Assembly: GCF_019977195.1 (NCBI RefSeq)
Contig: NZ_AP024643.1
Location: forward strand, 434,001-498,000
Length of the DNA: 64,000 nucleotides
DNA from: Arthrobacter sp. StoSoilA2
GTDB taxonomy: Bacteria > Actinomycetota > Actinomycetes > Actinomycetales > Micrococcaceae
Reading direction: 5' to 3'
Below are positions 32,809-40,108 of the stretch, piece by piece (the first letter of the stretch is position 1; each line of letters opens with the position of its first letter). Under the pieces are notes generated by a model, which was given only the letters and a program-made list of their open reading frames with translations, was not told the DNA's origin and ran no database searches. The translations under genes and the position numbers were made by a program.

Positions 32809-34239
32809 CTACTTCAGCTCGGCCTCGGCCATGGCGAGTTGGGCGAACTCTTCTTCGGGTGCGCCAGCCACGATCCGGTGCCGGCTGTAGAGCCAGTAGT
32901 AAAGGAGGGCAGCGGCAAAAATCGCTGCCGTAATGGAAGCGGCAAAGACGTCGACGACGAACGTCGCCACGACTGCCACCGCGGACAGGACCAGGGCAAT
33001 CGACGTCGTGACGATTCCACCCGGCGTTCTGTAACCGCGTTCCAGGTTGGGTTCCTTCTTGCGAAGGACGATGTGCGAGAGGTTCAGCAGGACGTAGGAA
33101 ACCGTCGCGCCGAAGACTGCGATGTTGATGAGCAAGGCACCATCCTGGGTGATGGCCGCGAGGAGGAATCCAATGGTGCCCGGAACAATCAATGCCCAGT
33201 ACGGGGTGCGCCGTTTGCCGGTGAGGGAGAGCCAGCGGGGGAGGTAGCCTGCCCGCGAGAGGGCAAACAGCTGGCGTGAATAGGCATAAATGATGGAGAA
33301 GAAGCTCGCCACCAGACCAGCCAGTCCGGCGTAATTAATGAACTCAGCCAGGAAAGTGTTGCCACCGTAGGCGATGCGTAGGGCTTCAGGCAGCGGGTTG
33401 TCGGATTCGCTCATGGCCTGGGAGCCAGCTGCACCGGGTACCAAAACCAGCATTAGCGCGCCGAAAATGACCAGGATGATGACGGCCACAATGATTCCCC
33501 GGGGCATGTCCCGCTTTGGATTCGACGTTTCCTCAGCCGCGAGGGGAACGCCCTCCACCGCAAGGAAGAACCAGATTCCGTAGACCAGCGCAGCCAGGAT
33601 GCCGCTGATACCCATGGGCAGGAACGCGCTGGAGCCTGCGGATCCATCGGGAACAATATCGAACAGCCGGGCCGAATCGAACTTTGGAAGCAGGCCGACG
33701 ACGGCGGCGGCCAGGGCGATGGTGGCCACCGCGGTGATGGCGAACATGATCTTGAGGGCTTCGCCGACTCCGCGGATGTGGATGCCGATGAAGATGACGT
33801 ACGTGACCAGGTAGACCGGCCACGAGTTGGTGAGGCCGAACAGGCCGAGCGCCTCCACATAGCCGCCGATGAAGGTGGCAATAGCTGCCGGTGCCACCGC
33901 GTATTCGATCAGGACCGCCATGCCGGTGGCGAATCCACCCAGTGGTCCCAGGGCCCGGCGGGCGAACGCATAGCCGGCCCCCGCCGTCGGGAGCGTTGAT
34001 GAGAGCTCAGCGAGCCCGAAAACCATGCAGGTGTACATCACGGCCATGAGAAGGAAAGCGATCAGCAGGCCGCCCCAGCCTCCTTGTGCCAGGCCCAGGT
34101 TCCAGCCGGCGAAATCGCCGGAGATCACGTAGGCCACTCCAAGTCCCGCGAGGAGAACCCATCCGGCGGCACCCCGTTTGAGGCGCCGGTGCTTCAAATA
34201 CTCATCCTCGCCGCCGGGCGGCTGGTGCACTGTTTCCAT
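32809..34239 (-). CDS. eat: ethanolamine permease-like APC transporter
   Basis: 476 residues with about 12 membrane spans. The N-terminal VISGDFAGWNLGLAQGGWGG is distinctive of the ethanolamine permease (Eat) branch of the APC superfamily, and AVEGVPLAAEETSNPKRDMP is the TM6-7 signature. It imports ethanolamine or a close amine. First gene of the operon with the ligase gene 50 bases downstream; divergent from the FadR-type regulator gene. Confidence 0.88.
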   Translation of the reverse strand: METVHQPPGGEDEYLKHRRLKRGAAGWVLLAGLGVAYVISGDFAGWNLGLAQGGWGGLLIAFLLMAVMYTCMVFGLAELSSTLPTAGAGYAFARRALGPLGGFATGMAVLIEYAVAPAAIATFIGGYVEALGLFGLTNSWPVYLVTYVIFIGIHIRGVGEALKIMFAITAVATIALAAAVVGLLPKFDSARLFDIVPDGSAGSSAFLPMGISGILAALVYGIWFFLAVEGVPLAAEETSNPKRDMPRGIIVAVIILVIFGALMLVLVPGAAGSQAMSESDNPLPEALRIAYGGNTFLAEFINYAGLAGLVASFFSIIYAYSRQLFALSRAGYLPRWLSLTGKRRTPYWALIVPGTIGFLLAAITQDGALLINIAVFGATVSYVLLNLSHIVLRKKEPNLERGYRTPGGIVTTSIALVLSAVAVVATFVVDVFAASITAAIFAAALLYYWLYSRHRIVAGAPEEEFAQLAMAEAELK

Positions 34240-34525
34240 GCGTGTTCCTATCGTCTGAGGAATGCTTCTGGGAAAAGTCGAGCGGGGGGATCAATCAGAT
34301 CCTAAAGGACTGTTTTCAGTCCAAAGTGTGCTTCAAAGTCTGGAGCGTGATTCGCCACGAGTCAAGACTTTTCTGAAAAACCTGATGACTTGGATCACAA
34401 TTCGAGGCGTGTTCAATGGTTTCTTTGATGACCTTTATTGCTCGGCGTGGGTAGCATGGAGGCAGCAGCGCCCTATGAATGGCCTCATTGGTTGGCGCAG
34501 CCCGCATTCCGTGGAAGGAGATGCC

Positions 34526-35242
34526 GTGCCGGACTCACCGTTTGGCCCGTCGTTCTCGATGCTGCGCCCAGTCAGGGGCGGCAACGCGTTCGAAGAGACC
34601 ATCGAACACATCCTGCAGACCATCAAGCTGGGGATCTTCGCTCCGGCCGAGAAACTGCCGCCCGAACGCGAACTGGCCGAACAATTGGGAGTCTCCCGCG
34701 CCACCCTTCGCGACGCCTTGGGGGAGTTGCAAAGCGCCGGCTATCTGGAAGTCCAGCGCGGCCGGTACGGCGGAACATACGTTTCCACAACGGCAGTCCA
34801 GCGCCAGCCGGACCAAGGGCCGCTCGACCCCGCCGAAGTGGAGGACGTCCTGCTCTTCAGGTCCATCATCGAGCCTGCCGCCGCTGGTTTGGCCGCCAAA
34901 GCGGACCTCTCCGCAGCTGCCCGCCGGCACCTACAGGTCTGCCTCTCTGAAGTCAGCGCTTCCCCTGCCGTGGGCTACCGTCCGCGCGACGCCCGGTTTC
35001 ACATCGCGATTGCCGAATTGTCCGGCTCCGCAAGCCTGGTAGGCGCCGTGGCCGAAACACGGTCCCGGCTCAACGAACTCCTGGACCGGATCCCCTTGCT
35101 CAGCACCAACCTGGAGCATGCCAACGAACAACACACCGAGATCGCCGAAGCGATCCTGCGCGGCGATGCCCCCGCCGCCGAGCGGGCCACCATCGAACAC
35201 CTGGAAGGAACGGCTTCACTGCTGCGCGGCTTCCTCGCCTGA
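34526..35242 (+). CDS. FadR-type GntR regulator
   Basis: 238 residues from a GTG at 34526 with GGAAGGAG five bases upstream. The frame is open back to 34262, but that extra part has no family features. N-terminal winged helix (PPERELAEQLGVSRATLRDA, then GYLEVQRGRYGGTYVS) and a C-terminal FCD all-helical ligand domain with the metal-binding D-x-x-FH pattern (DARFHIAIAELSG) and two downstream His positions. It is divergent from the amine operon with a promoter gap of about 290 bp, so it is the likely repressor. Array R2 begins six bases after its stop. Confidence 0.9.
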   Translation: MPDSPFGPSFSMLRPVRGGNAFEETIEHILQTIKLGIFAPAEKLPPERELAEQLGVSRATLRDALGELQSAGYLEVQRGRYGGTYVSTTAVQRQPDQGPLDPAEVEDVLLFRSIIEPAAAGLAAKADLSAAARRHLQVCLSEVSASPAVGYRPRDARFHIAIAELSGSASLVGAVAETRSRLNELLDRIPLLSTNLEHANEQHTEIAEAILRGDAPAAERATIEHLEGTASLLRGFLA

Positions 35243-35245
35243 TCC

Positions 35246-35386
35246 TCGCTCACATCCTGCGGCTTTTTGGCGGTCGTTCTCTCACGTCCTGCGGCTTTTT
35301 GGCGGTCGTTCTCTCACGTCGTGCGGCTTTTCAGTGATCGTTCTCTCACATCGTGCGACTTTTCACTGGACGTTCTCTCACATCCG
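35246..35386 (+). repeat. 32-bp tandem array R2 (five copies)
   Basis: CTCAC(A/G)TC cores start at 35249, 35281, 35313, 35345 and 35377, exactly 32 bp apart. Units contain GCGGCTTTTTGGCGG in the first two and drift in the last two (CTTTTCAGTG, CTTTTCACTG). It starts just after the GntR stop codon and ends about 85 bases before nadE. In reverse, the core is GGATGTGAGAGAACG, as in R3. No hairpin terminator is seen after the GntR gene. Confidence 0.93.
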
Positions 35387-35471
35387 AGGCCGCCCAGGTC
35401 GAATCAAAGGACGTCGAATCGCGTCGCAATATGGTTGAGCCTTTGTCATGCGGCTGACTAGTGTTGGACAC

Positions 35472-36293
35472 ATGCGCGAACTCCAGGCCAAGATCATCGA
35501 GGAAATGGGCGTCCAGCCCCGGATCAACCCCCAAGAGGAGGTCCGCAAACGGGTCACGTTCCTGAAGGAATACGTGAAAGCCACGGGCACAAACGGCTTT
35601 GTGCTGGGCATCTCCGGGGGGCTTGATTCCACTCTTGCCGGTCGCTTGGCACAGCTGGCAGTCGAGGAATTGGAAGCTGAAGGCGTTAACGCGAACTTTG
35701 TCGCGGTCAGGCTCCCCTACGGTATTCAGCACGACGAAGACGATGCCCAAGCCGCGTTGGACTTCATCAAGGCCAAAACCGAACGGACCTTCAACATCTC
35801 CCGCGCCGTGGACGGATTCGAGGAAGAGTTCGAGAAAACCACTGGCGCTGAAATCTCCGACTTTCACAAAGGCAACACCAAGGCCCGCGCACGCATGGTT
35901 GCCCAGTACGCAATCGCCGGCGAACACAACTACCTGGTGATCGGCACAGACCACGGCGCCGAGTCCGTCACGGGCTTCTTCACTAAATATGGCGACGGCG
36001 GTGCGGACATCCTGCCGCTGTTCGGTCTGAACAAACGCCAGAACCGCGAACTCCTGGCCGAGTTGGGCGCTTCCGCGCGACTTTGGCAGAAGGTGCCCAC
36101 GGCTGACCTGCTGGACGACAAGCCGGGCCGTACCGATGAAGACGAGCTCGGAGTCACGTACGACCAAATCGACGACTACCTTGAAGGCCGCGAAGTTCCC
36201 GACGGCGTTGCGGAAATCATTGAGCAGAAGTACCTCCGCACACGCCACAAGCGCACAGTGCCGGTCACCATCTTCGACACGTGGTGGAAATAG
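35472..36293 (+). CDS. nadE: ammonia-dependent NAD+ synthetase
   Basis: 273 residues from the ATG at 35472; an ATG at 35448 would add eight residues without a better ribosome site. It catalyses the last step of NAD biosynthesis, amidating deamido-NAD with ammonia and ATP. PP-loop SGGLDSTLAGRL (near 47-58), GNTKARARM, GTDHGAESVTGFFTKYGDGG and PTADLLDDKPGRTDEDELG are all family signatures. The length and the absence of a glutaminase domain show the NH3-dependent type. A stand-alone essential gene, bracketed by repeat arrays on both sides. Confidence 0.97.
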   Translation: MRELQAKIIEEMGVQPRINPQEEVRKRVTFLKEYVKATGTNGFVLGISGGLDSTLAGRLAQLAVEELEAEGVNANFVAVRLPYGIQHDEDDAQAALDFIKAKTERTFNISRAVDGFEEEFEKTTGAEISDFHKGNTKARARMVAQYAIAGEHNYLVIGTDHGAESVTGFFTKYGDGGADILPLFGLNKRQNRELLAELGASARLWQKVPTADLLDDKPGRTDEDELGVTYDQIDDYLEGREVPDGVAEIIEQKYLRTRHKRTVPVTIFDTWWK

Positions 36294-36302
36294 CCCCGCA
36301 TT

Positions 36303-36380
36303 TCCTCTCGCATATCCAATAGGTTTTTGGCGGTCGTTCTCTCACATCAAACGTGCTTTTGGCCGATGCGCTCGCACATA
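36303..36380 (+). repeat. degenerate array R2b after nadE
   Basis: Three imperfect copies of the array core (CTCGCATATCC at 36307, CTCACATC at 36341, CTCGCACAT at 36371) with TTTTTGGCGGTCGTT between the first two, as in R2. Spacings are 34 and 30 bp rather than 32, so it is decayed. It begins about 12 bases after the nadE stop and reads CTCTCACAT in the nadE direction. With R3 it fills the gap 36294-36736. Confidence 0.75.
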
Positions 36381-36479
36381 GCACCGGGCTTCGACGCGGA
36401 GCTCCCATCACGTAGTCCCAGGAAAACTTTACGGCCGCACCGCCCGACGTGGGACAAACGCGTTGAGTCCCGACGTGCA

Positions 36480-36722
36480 GGATGTGAGAGAACGTTGCCT
36501 GTGGGGCGGCAGGATGTGAGAGAACGTTGCCTGTGGGGCGGCAGGATGTGAGAGAACGTTGCCTGTGGGGCGGCAGGATGTGAGAGAACGTTGCCTGTGG
36601 GGCGGCAGGATGTGAGAGAACGTTGCCTGTGGGGCGGCAGGATGTGAGAGAACGTTGCCTGTGGGGCGGCAGGATGTGAGAGAACGTTGCCTGTGGGGCG
36701 GCAGGATGTGAGAGAACGTTCC
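36480..36722 (-). repeat. 32-bp tandem array R3 (eight cores)
   Basis: Cores GGATGTGAGAGAACGTT start at 36480, 36512, 36544, 36576, 36608, 36640, 36672 and 36704. The seven complete 32-bp units are identical to one another. It ends about 15 bases from the stop of the minus-strand lacI gene, in whose direction it reads AACGTTCTCTCACATCC; it is therefore listed as minus. A 182-codon frame across it (36265-36813) is a repeat artefact. Confidence 0.97.
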
Positions 36723-36736
36723 CTAAAACCTCCGAC

Positions 36737-37756
36737 CTAGCCGGAAGAGACCGGACCTGTGGAGCCGCGGACGGTGAGATGGGTGGGCATGACGGAGCGG
36801 CTGCGGTTGCCACCTCCAGCCAAGGGGTTCAGTTGGGCCAGCAGCATGGACACGGCCACCCGGCCGGCTTGCTCGATGGGTGAGCTCATGGTCGTCAGAG
36901 GTGGGTTGCAGAAGCCGGCACCAAAGATGTCGTCGCAACCCACGATGCTCATATCTTCGGGCACGCGCAGGCCGCGTTCGCGAAGCCGCTGCAACATGCC
37001 GATGGCTATGAGGTCGTTGAAGACAATGCAGGCAGTCACTCCACTGTGGACAGCGGCATCGGCAGCGGCAGCGCCGGACTGCGTCTTTGGAGCAAAAGGG
37101 CCGAGGCTACGAACGTCCACCCCACGGTCCTCGGCTGCTGCGGACAGCGAGGCCCAGCGCCGGGCGCTCGACTGCGAGACTACCGGCCCGGCTACGTAGG
37201 CCACGGATGTGTGCCCCAGGGAAATAAGGTGGTCCAGCGCCTGCGGCATGGCGGATGGAGTATCGATGATGACTGCAGGAACGCCGACGACGTCCCGGTT
37301 CACTGTGACCATGGGCATCTTGGCGGCAGCAGCGGCGAGGGACTCGTCATTCAAGCGGGAGGCTGCAACGATCACGCCGTCAGCGCTCTTGCGCAGCTGC
37401 TCCAGGGTGCTGGCCTCAACTTCATCGGATTCCTCGGTGTCCACGAGTAACTGTGTGTACCCTGCAGCCTTGAGTTGCAGCTGCGTTCCGCGGATGAGGT
37501 CGAAGTAGAACGGGTTGGTGATATCCGGCACCAGCACCCCAACTGCTCCGGTCCGGCCGGAGCTCAGTGCCTTTGCTTGGGAGTTCGGGGTGTAGTTAAG
37601 TTCGACGGCGGCAGCTTGGATCCGCTGTCGGGTGCGGATATTGACGCGGTCCGGGTTGGTGAGCGCCCGGGACACAGTAGATGCCGCGACTCCGCACAGG
37701 GCGGCAATGTCATGGATGGTGGCGGGCCGGTCTGATGCCACGGGTTGTGTCGCCAT
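36737..37756 (-). CDS. LacI family regulator of the uronate regulon (copy 1)
   Basis: 339 residues. N-terminal helix-turn-helix (ATIHDIAALCGVAASTVSRA, then NYTPNSQAKAL hinge) and a periplasmic-binding-type effector domain (GVLVPDITNPFYFDLIRG to the C-terminal CDDIFGAGFCNPPLTTM). It is divergent from a sugar isomerase gene whose promoter carries an operator of the TTGrCAAyCGGTTGyCAA type. It is clearly paralogous to the LacI at 47715-48761 (shared SIVG-x-DDIFGA and ALTT/PLTT regions), so the two may recognise the same or related sites with different inducers. Confidence 0.92.
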   Translation of the reverse strand: MATQPVASDRPATIHDIAALCGVAASTVSRALTNPDRVNIRTRQRIQAAAVELNYTPNSQAKALSSGRTGAVGVLVPDITNPFYFDLIRGTQLQLKAAGYTQLLVDTEESDEVEASTLEQLRKSADGVIVAASRLNDESLAAAAAKMPMVTVNRDVVGVPAVIIDTPSAMPQALDHLISLGHTSVAYVAGPVVSQSSARRWASLSAAAEDRGVDVRSLGPFAPKTQSGAAAADAAVHSGVTACIVFNDLIAIGMLQRLRERGLRVPEDMSIVGCDDIFGAGFCNPPLTTMSSPIEQAGRVAVSMLLAQLNPLAGGGNRSRSVMPTHLTVRGSTGPVSSG

Positions 37757-37839
37757 GGGTGTTCCTCTCTGAACAACGGGTCATCCGGCTGTGATTGCTG
37801 CCACACCGTTTATCAAGAATGCCACAGCATGGCAGATTG

Positions 37840-37879
37840 TGGCAATCGGTTGTCATGAGGATGCCAAGTTGGCTAAACT
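37840..37879 (+). promoter_or_regulatory. LacI operator and promoter of the isomerase/Gfo pair
   Basis: Operator TGGCAATCGGTTGTCA at 37840-37855. Its right end TTGTCA (37850-37855) can act as the -35, followed by an 18-bp spacer and the -10 TAAACT (37874-37879). An additional TGCCA-N5-TGGCA dyad is nearby at about 37819-37833. It lies between the divergent lacI and isomerase genes. Confidence 0.75.
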
Positions 37880-37968
37880 CAGGGAACAGCACCGCCTGTG
37901 AACTGTGTCACCGCACCCTTGCGGCGCCGCGAGGAACCAGCCGCCACAGGCACTATCTAGGAGATTTC

Positions 37969-38814
37969 GTGACTCAACCCAATGCCGTGTGGAGCCTGTC
38001 CGGTTTCGGCGATGAGATAGACCCCGATCCCGCAATCCAGGCCGCTGCACTCCTGGCCCTCGGCGCCAGCCATATCGAAGTCCGCAGCGCCTGGGACGTG
38101 AACGTGTCCGAGCTGGAAAAGGAAGCAGTGGAGCGGCTCAAGGGGATTTTTGACGAAAGAGGCCTCAAAGTCTCTGCCGTTGCCAGCCCCATAGGCAAGG
38201 TGGATGTCAGCCTTCCCGTGGAGCATGAGGTCAATCGGCTCCGCCAGATCATCTCAGCGGCCAAGGGCCTTGACACCAAGTACGTCCGGATCTTCTCCTT
38301 CTACCGCGCCGAAGGCCAGAGCCAGGAAGAAATCCGGGATGCCGTCATGGAACACATGAGGGCATTGGCTGCCGAGGCCGAAGCCAGTGGAATCGTCCTG
38401 CTCCACGAAAACGAAAAGGGCATCTACGGCGATACGCCCGAGAGGGTGCTGGACATCATGGAGACTGTGGCGTCCCCGGCGCTCCGGGTGGCGTGGGATA
38501 ACGCCAATTTCGTACAGGTAGGCGTCAAGCCTTACACCGAGGGCTATGCGATGCTGCGTCCGTACCTTGAGTACTTGCAGGTAAAGGATGCCTTGGCCGA
38601 TACGGGTGAGGTGGTTCCTGCCGGGCAGGGTGACGGCGAACTGGATGCCACCATTGCCGCACTCAAGGCCGACGGCTTCACAGGCTTCGCCTCCTTGGAG
38701 CCGCACCTCGCCAACGCCCACGAGCTGGGTGGGTACTCCGGACCCGTAGCCTTCGGCATTGCTGCGAGGGCTTTCGCGAGCCTGGCGGCCAGGAATGGCG
38801 TCGAACTGGCCTGA
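37969..38814 (+). CDS. sugar phosphate isomerase/epimerase (TIM barrel)
   Basis: 281 residues from a GTG at 37969 with TAGGAGA upstream; the frame is open from 37795 but without family features. Xylose-isomerase-like/AP-endonuclease-2 TIM barrel with metal-ligand candidates in LLHENEKGIYGDT (Glu), RVAWDNANFVQVG (Asp/Asn), LQVKDAL and the final SLEPHL (Glu). It probably isomerises or epimerises a keto-sugar or inositol-like compound. First gene after a LacI operator and paired with a Gfo/Idh oxidoreductase, an arrangement common in oxidation-isomerisation-reduction routes for unusual sugars. Substrate unknown. Confidence 0.85.
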   Translation: MTQPNAVWSLSGFGDEIDPDPAIQAAALLALGASHIEVRSAWDVNVSELEKEAVERLKGIFDERGLKVSAVASPIGKVDVSLPVEHEVNRLRQIISAAKGLDTKYVRIFSFYRAEGQSQEEIRDAVMEHMRALAAEAEASGIVLLHENEKGIYGDTPERVLDIMETVASPALRVAWDNANFVQVGVKPYTEGYAMLRPYLEYLQVKDALADTGEVVPAGQGDGELDATIAALKADGFTGFASLEPHLANAHELGGYSGPVAFGIAARAFASLAARNGVELA

Positions 38815-38864
38815 CAGCCGGCTCGGCCGCAACGCACCAGCACCATCCTTCAAAGGAGCAGGAA

Positions 38865-39872
38865 ATGCCTACAGCGGCAGTCATCGGTTGCGGTGACATC
38901 TCAACGATCCACTTTTCGGCGATCTCAACCATGGACGATGTCCAGTTGGTCGGTGTCTGCGATACCGATCCCGGGCGGTTGCAAGGGGCAGCAGGCGCCC
39001 ACAACGTGCCGGGGTACACGGACTATCTGGACATGCTGGAGAAGGCGCGTCCCGACGTCGTGCATCTTTGTACCCCGCACCACCTCCATGCCTCGCTGGC
39101 AGCCGATTGCCTGGAGCGCGGCGTCAATGTGATCGTCGAGAAGCCTCTCGCGCACACGCTTGAAGAGGGGAAGCGGCTCATTCTTGCGGCTGAACGGAGC
39201 CAGGCCAAGATCGCCGTTTGCTTCCAGAACCGCTACAACGCGACGTCCCAGGCAATGCGGAAAATGCTCGACGGCGGTGGGCTGGGTAGGGTAATCGGCG
39301 CATCGGCCACTGTCATGTGGCACCGGAACGGCGACTACTACCGCGACCGGCCTTGGCGCGGCACCTGGCTGGAGGGTGGGGGTGGCCTGATGATGAACCA
39401 GGCAATCCATACTGTCGATTTGCTTCAATGGCTGGTTGGTGATGTTGCCAAGGTGGAAGGCCGGGCGTCGACGCGCTCCCTGGCTGGCGTGATTGAGGTG
39501 GAAGACACCGCGGAGTTTGTTGCCGAGCACGTAAACGGCGCGCGGAGTGTCTTCTATGCAACTTTGGCCAATGCGGTCAATGCGCCGGTCTCGTTGGACA
39601 TCGTGACCGAAAAGGCGACGCTCAGCCTGCGCGGCGACCTCACGGTGACTTACGACGACGGCACCGTGGATGTCATCCCGGAGCGGGTGGCGGAAACGGG
39701 CGGCAGGTCCTATTGGGGCGTCTCGCATGAGTTGCTGATCAAGGACTTTTACACCGGGCTCGAGGATGAGGGGCCTTTCTGGATAAGTCCGGCAGAGGCG
39801 GCCAAGTCGCTCCGGATCGTCAAGGACATCTATGCGCAGAGCTATCCGGACCAGTTGGAGCTGGTGAGCTGA
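38865..39872 (+). CDS. Gfo/Idh/MocA family oxidoreductase (copy 1)
   Basis: 335 residues. N-terminal NAD(P)-binding Rossmann domain (AVIGCGDISTIHFSAI, then GVCDTDP) and the EKPLAHTLEEGKR motif with the catalytic-site Lys near residue 95. The C-terminal beta-sheet domain has GGGGLMMNQAIHTVDLLQWL, whose His is the usual catalytic acid/base. AAAGGAGCAGGAA precedes the ATG. It likely oxidises or reduces a hydroxyl of a sugar or sugar acid, working with the isomerase 50 bases upstream. Confidence 0.9.
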   Translation: MPTAAVIGCGDISTIHFSAISTMDDVQLVGVCDTDPGRLQGAAGAHNVPGYTDYLDMLEKARPDVVHLCTPHHLHASLAADCLERGVNVIVEKPLAHTLEEGKRLILAAERSQAKIAVCFQNRYNATSQAMRKMLDGGGLGRVIGASATVMWHRNGDYYRDRPWRGTWLEGGGGLMMNQAIHTVDLLQWLVGDVAKVEGRASTRSLAGVIEVEDTAEFVAEHVNGARSVFYATLANAVNAPVSLDIVTEKATLSLRGDLTVTYDDGTVDVIPERVAETGGRSYWGVSHELLIKDFYTGLEDEGPFWISPAEAAKSLRIVKDIYAQSYPDQLELVS

Positions 39873-39984
39873 ACCGCAGCCGGGTCTGCCGACGATTCCG
39901 GCCCGAAGTTTCCGGCCATTTTCGCCTCCAATTCAGGGAACCGAGTCCAACATCCTGGCAACTTGGCAACATTTTCAGAAACTT

Positions 39985-40024
39985 TTGACAATCGGTTGCC
40001 AAGCCGGGATTCCTTCCGTAATGT
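39985..40024 (+). promoter_or_regulatory. LacI operator and promoter of the Dpp-type transporter operon
   Basis: Operator TTGACAATCGGTTGCCAA at 39985-40002. Its right half TTGCCA (39996-40001) works as a -35, with 17 bp to the -10 TAATGT (40019-40024). Extra half-sites TGGCAAC lie just upstream (about 39956-39970). The transporter starts 85 bases downstream. Confidence 0.8.
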
Positions 40025-40108
40025 AAGTCCCACACCGATAAAAATGTGGTCCACGCCACAACCTTCGTTCTGATTCGCGTCAGGCCAAAGACTCATTAGG
40101 AGCCGACA

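Noticed and set aside
28445..34239. Classical putrescine (Puu) pathway
   Set aside because: There is no PuuB-type flavin oxidase gene, the permease belongs to the ethanolamine branch, and an SDR is present instead; polyamines are not fully excluded.
36480..36722. CRISPR array
   Set aside because: The whole 32-bp unit repeats identically, so there are no unique spacers, and no cas genes are present; the same holds for the other arrays.
36265..36813. 182-codon minus-strand ORF and a 71-codon ORF at 28081-28296 with Ser/His/Pro repeats
   Set aside because: They are just readings of the 32-bp arrays; the period is not a multiple of three, so frames cycle, and no ribosome site or family is seen.
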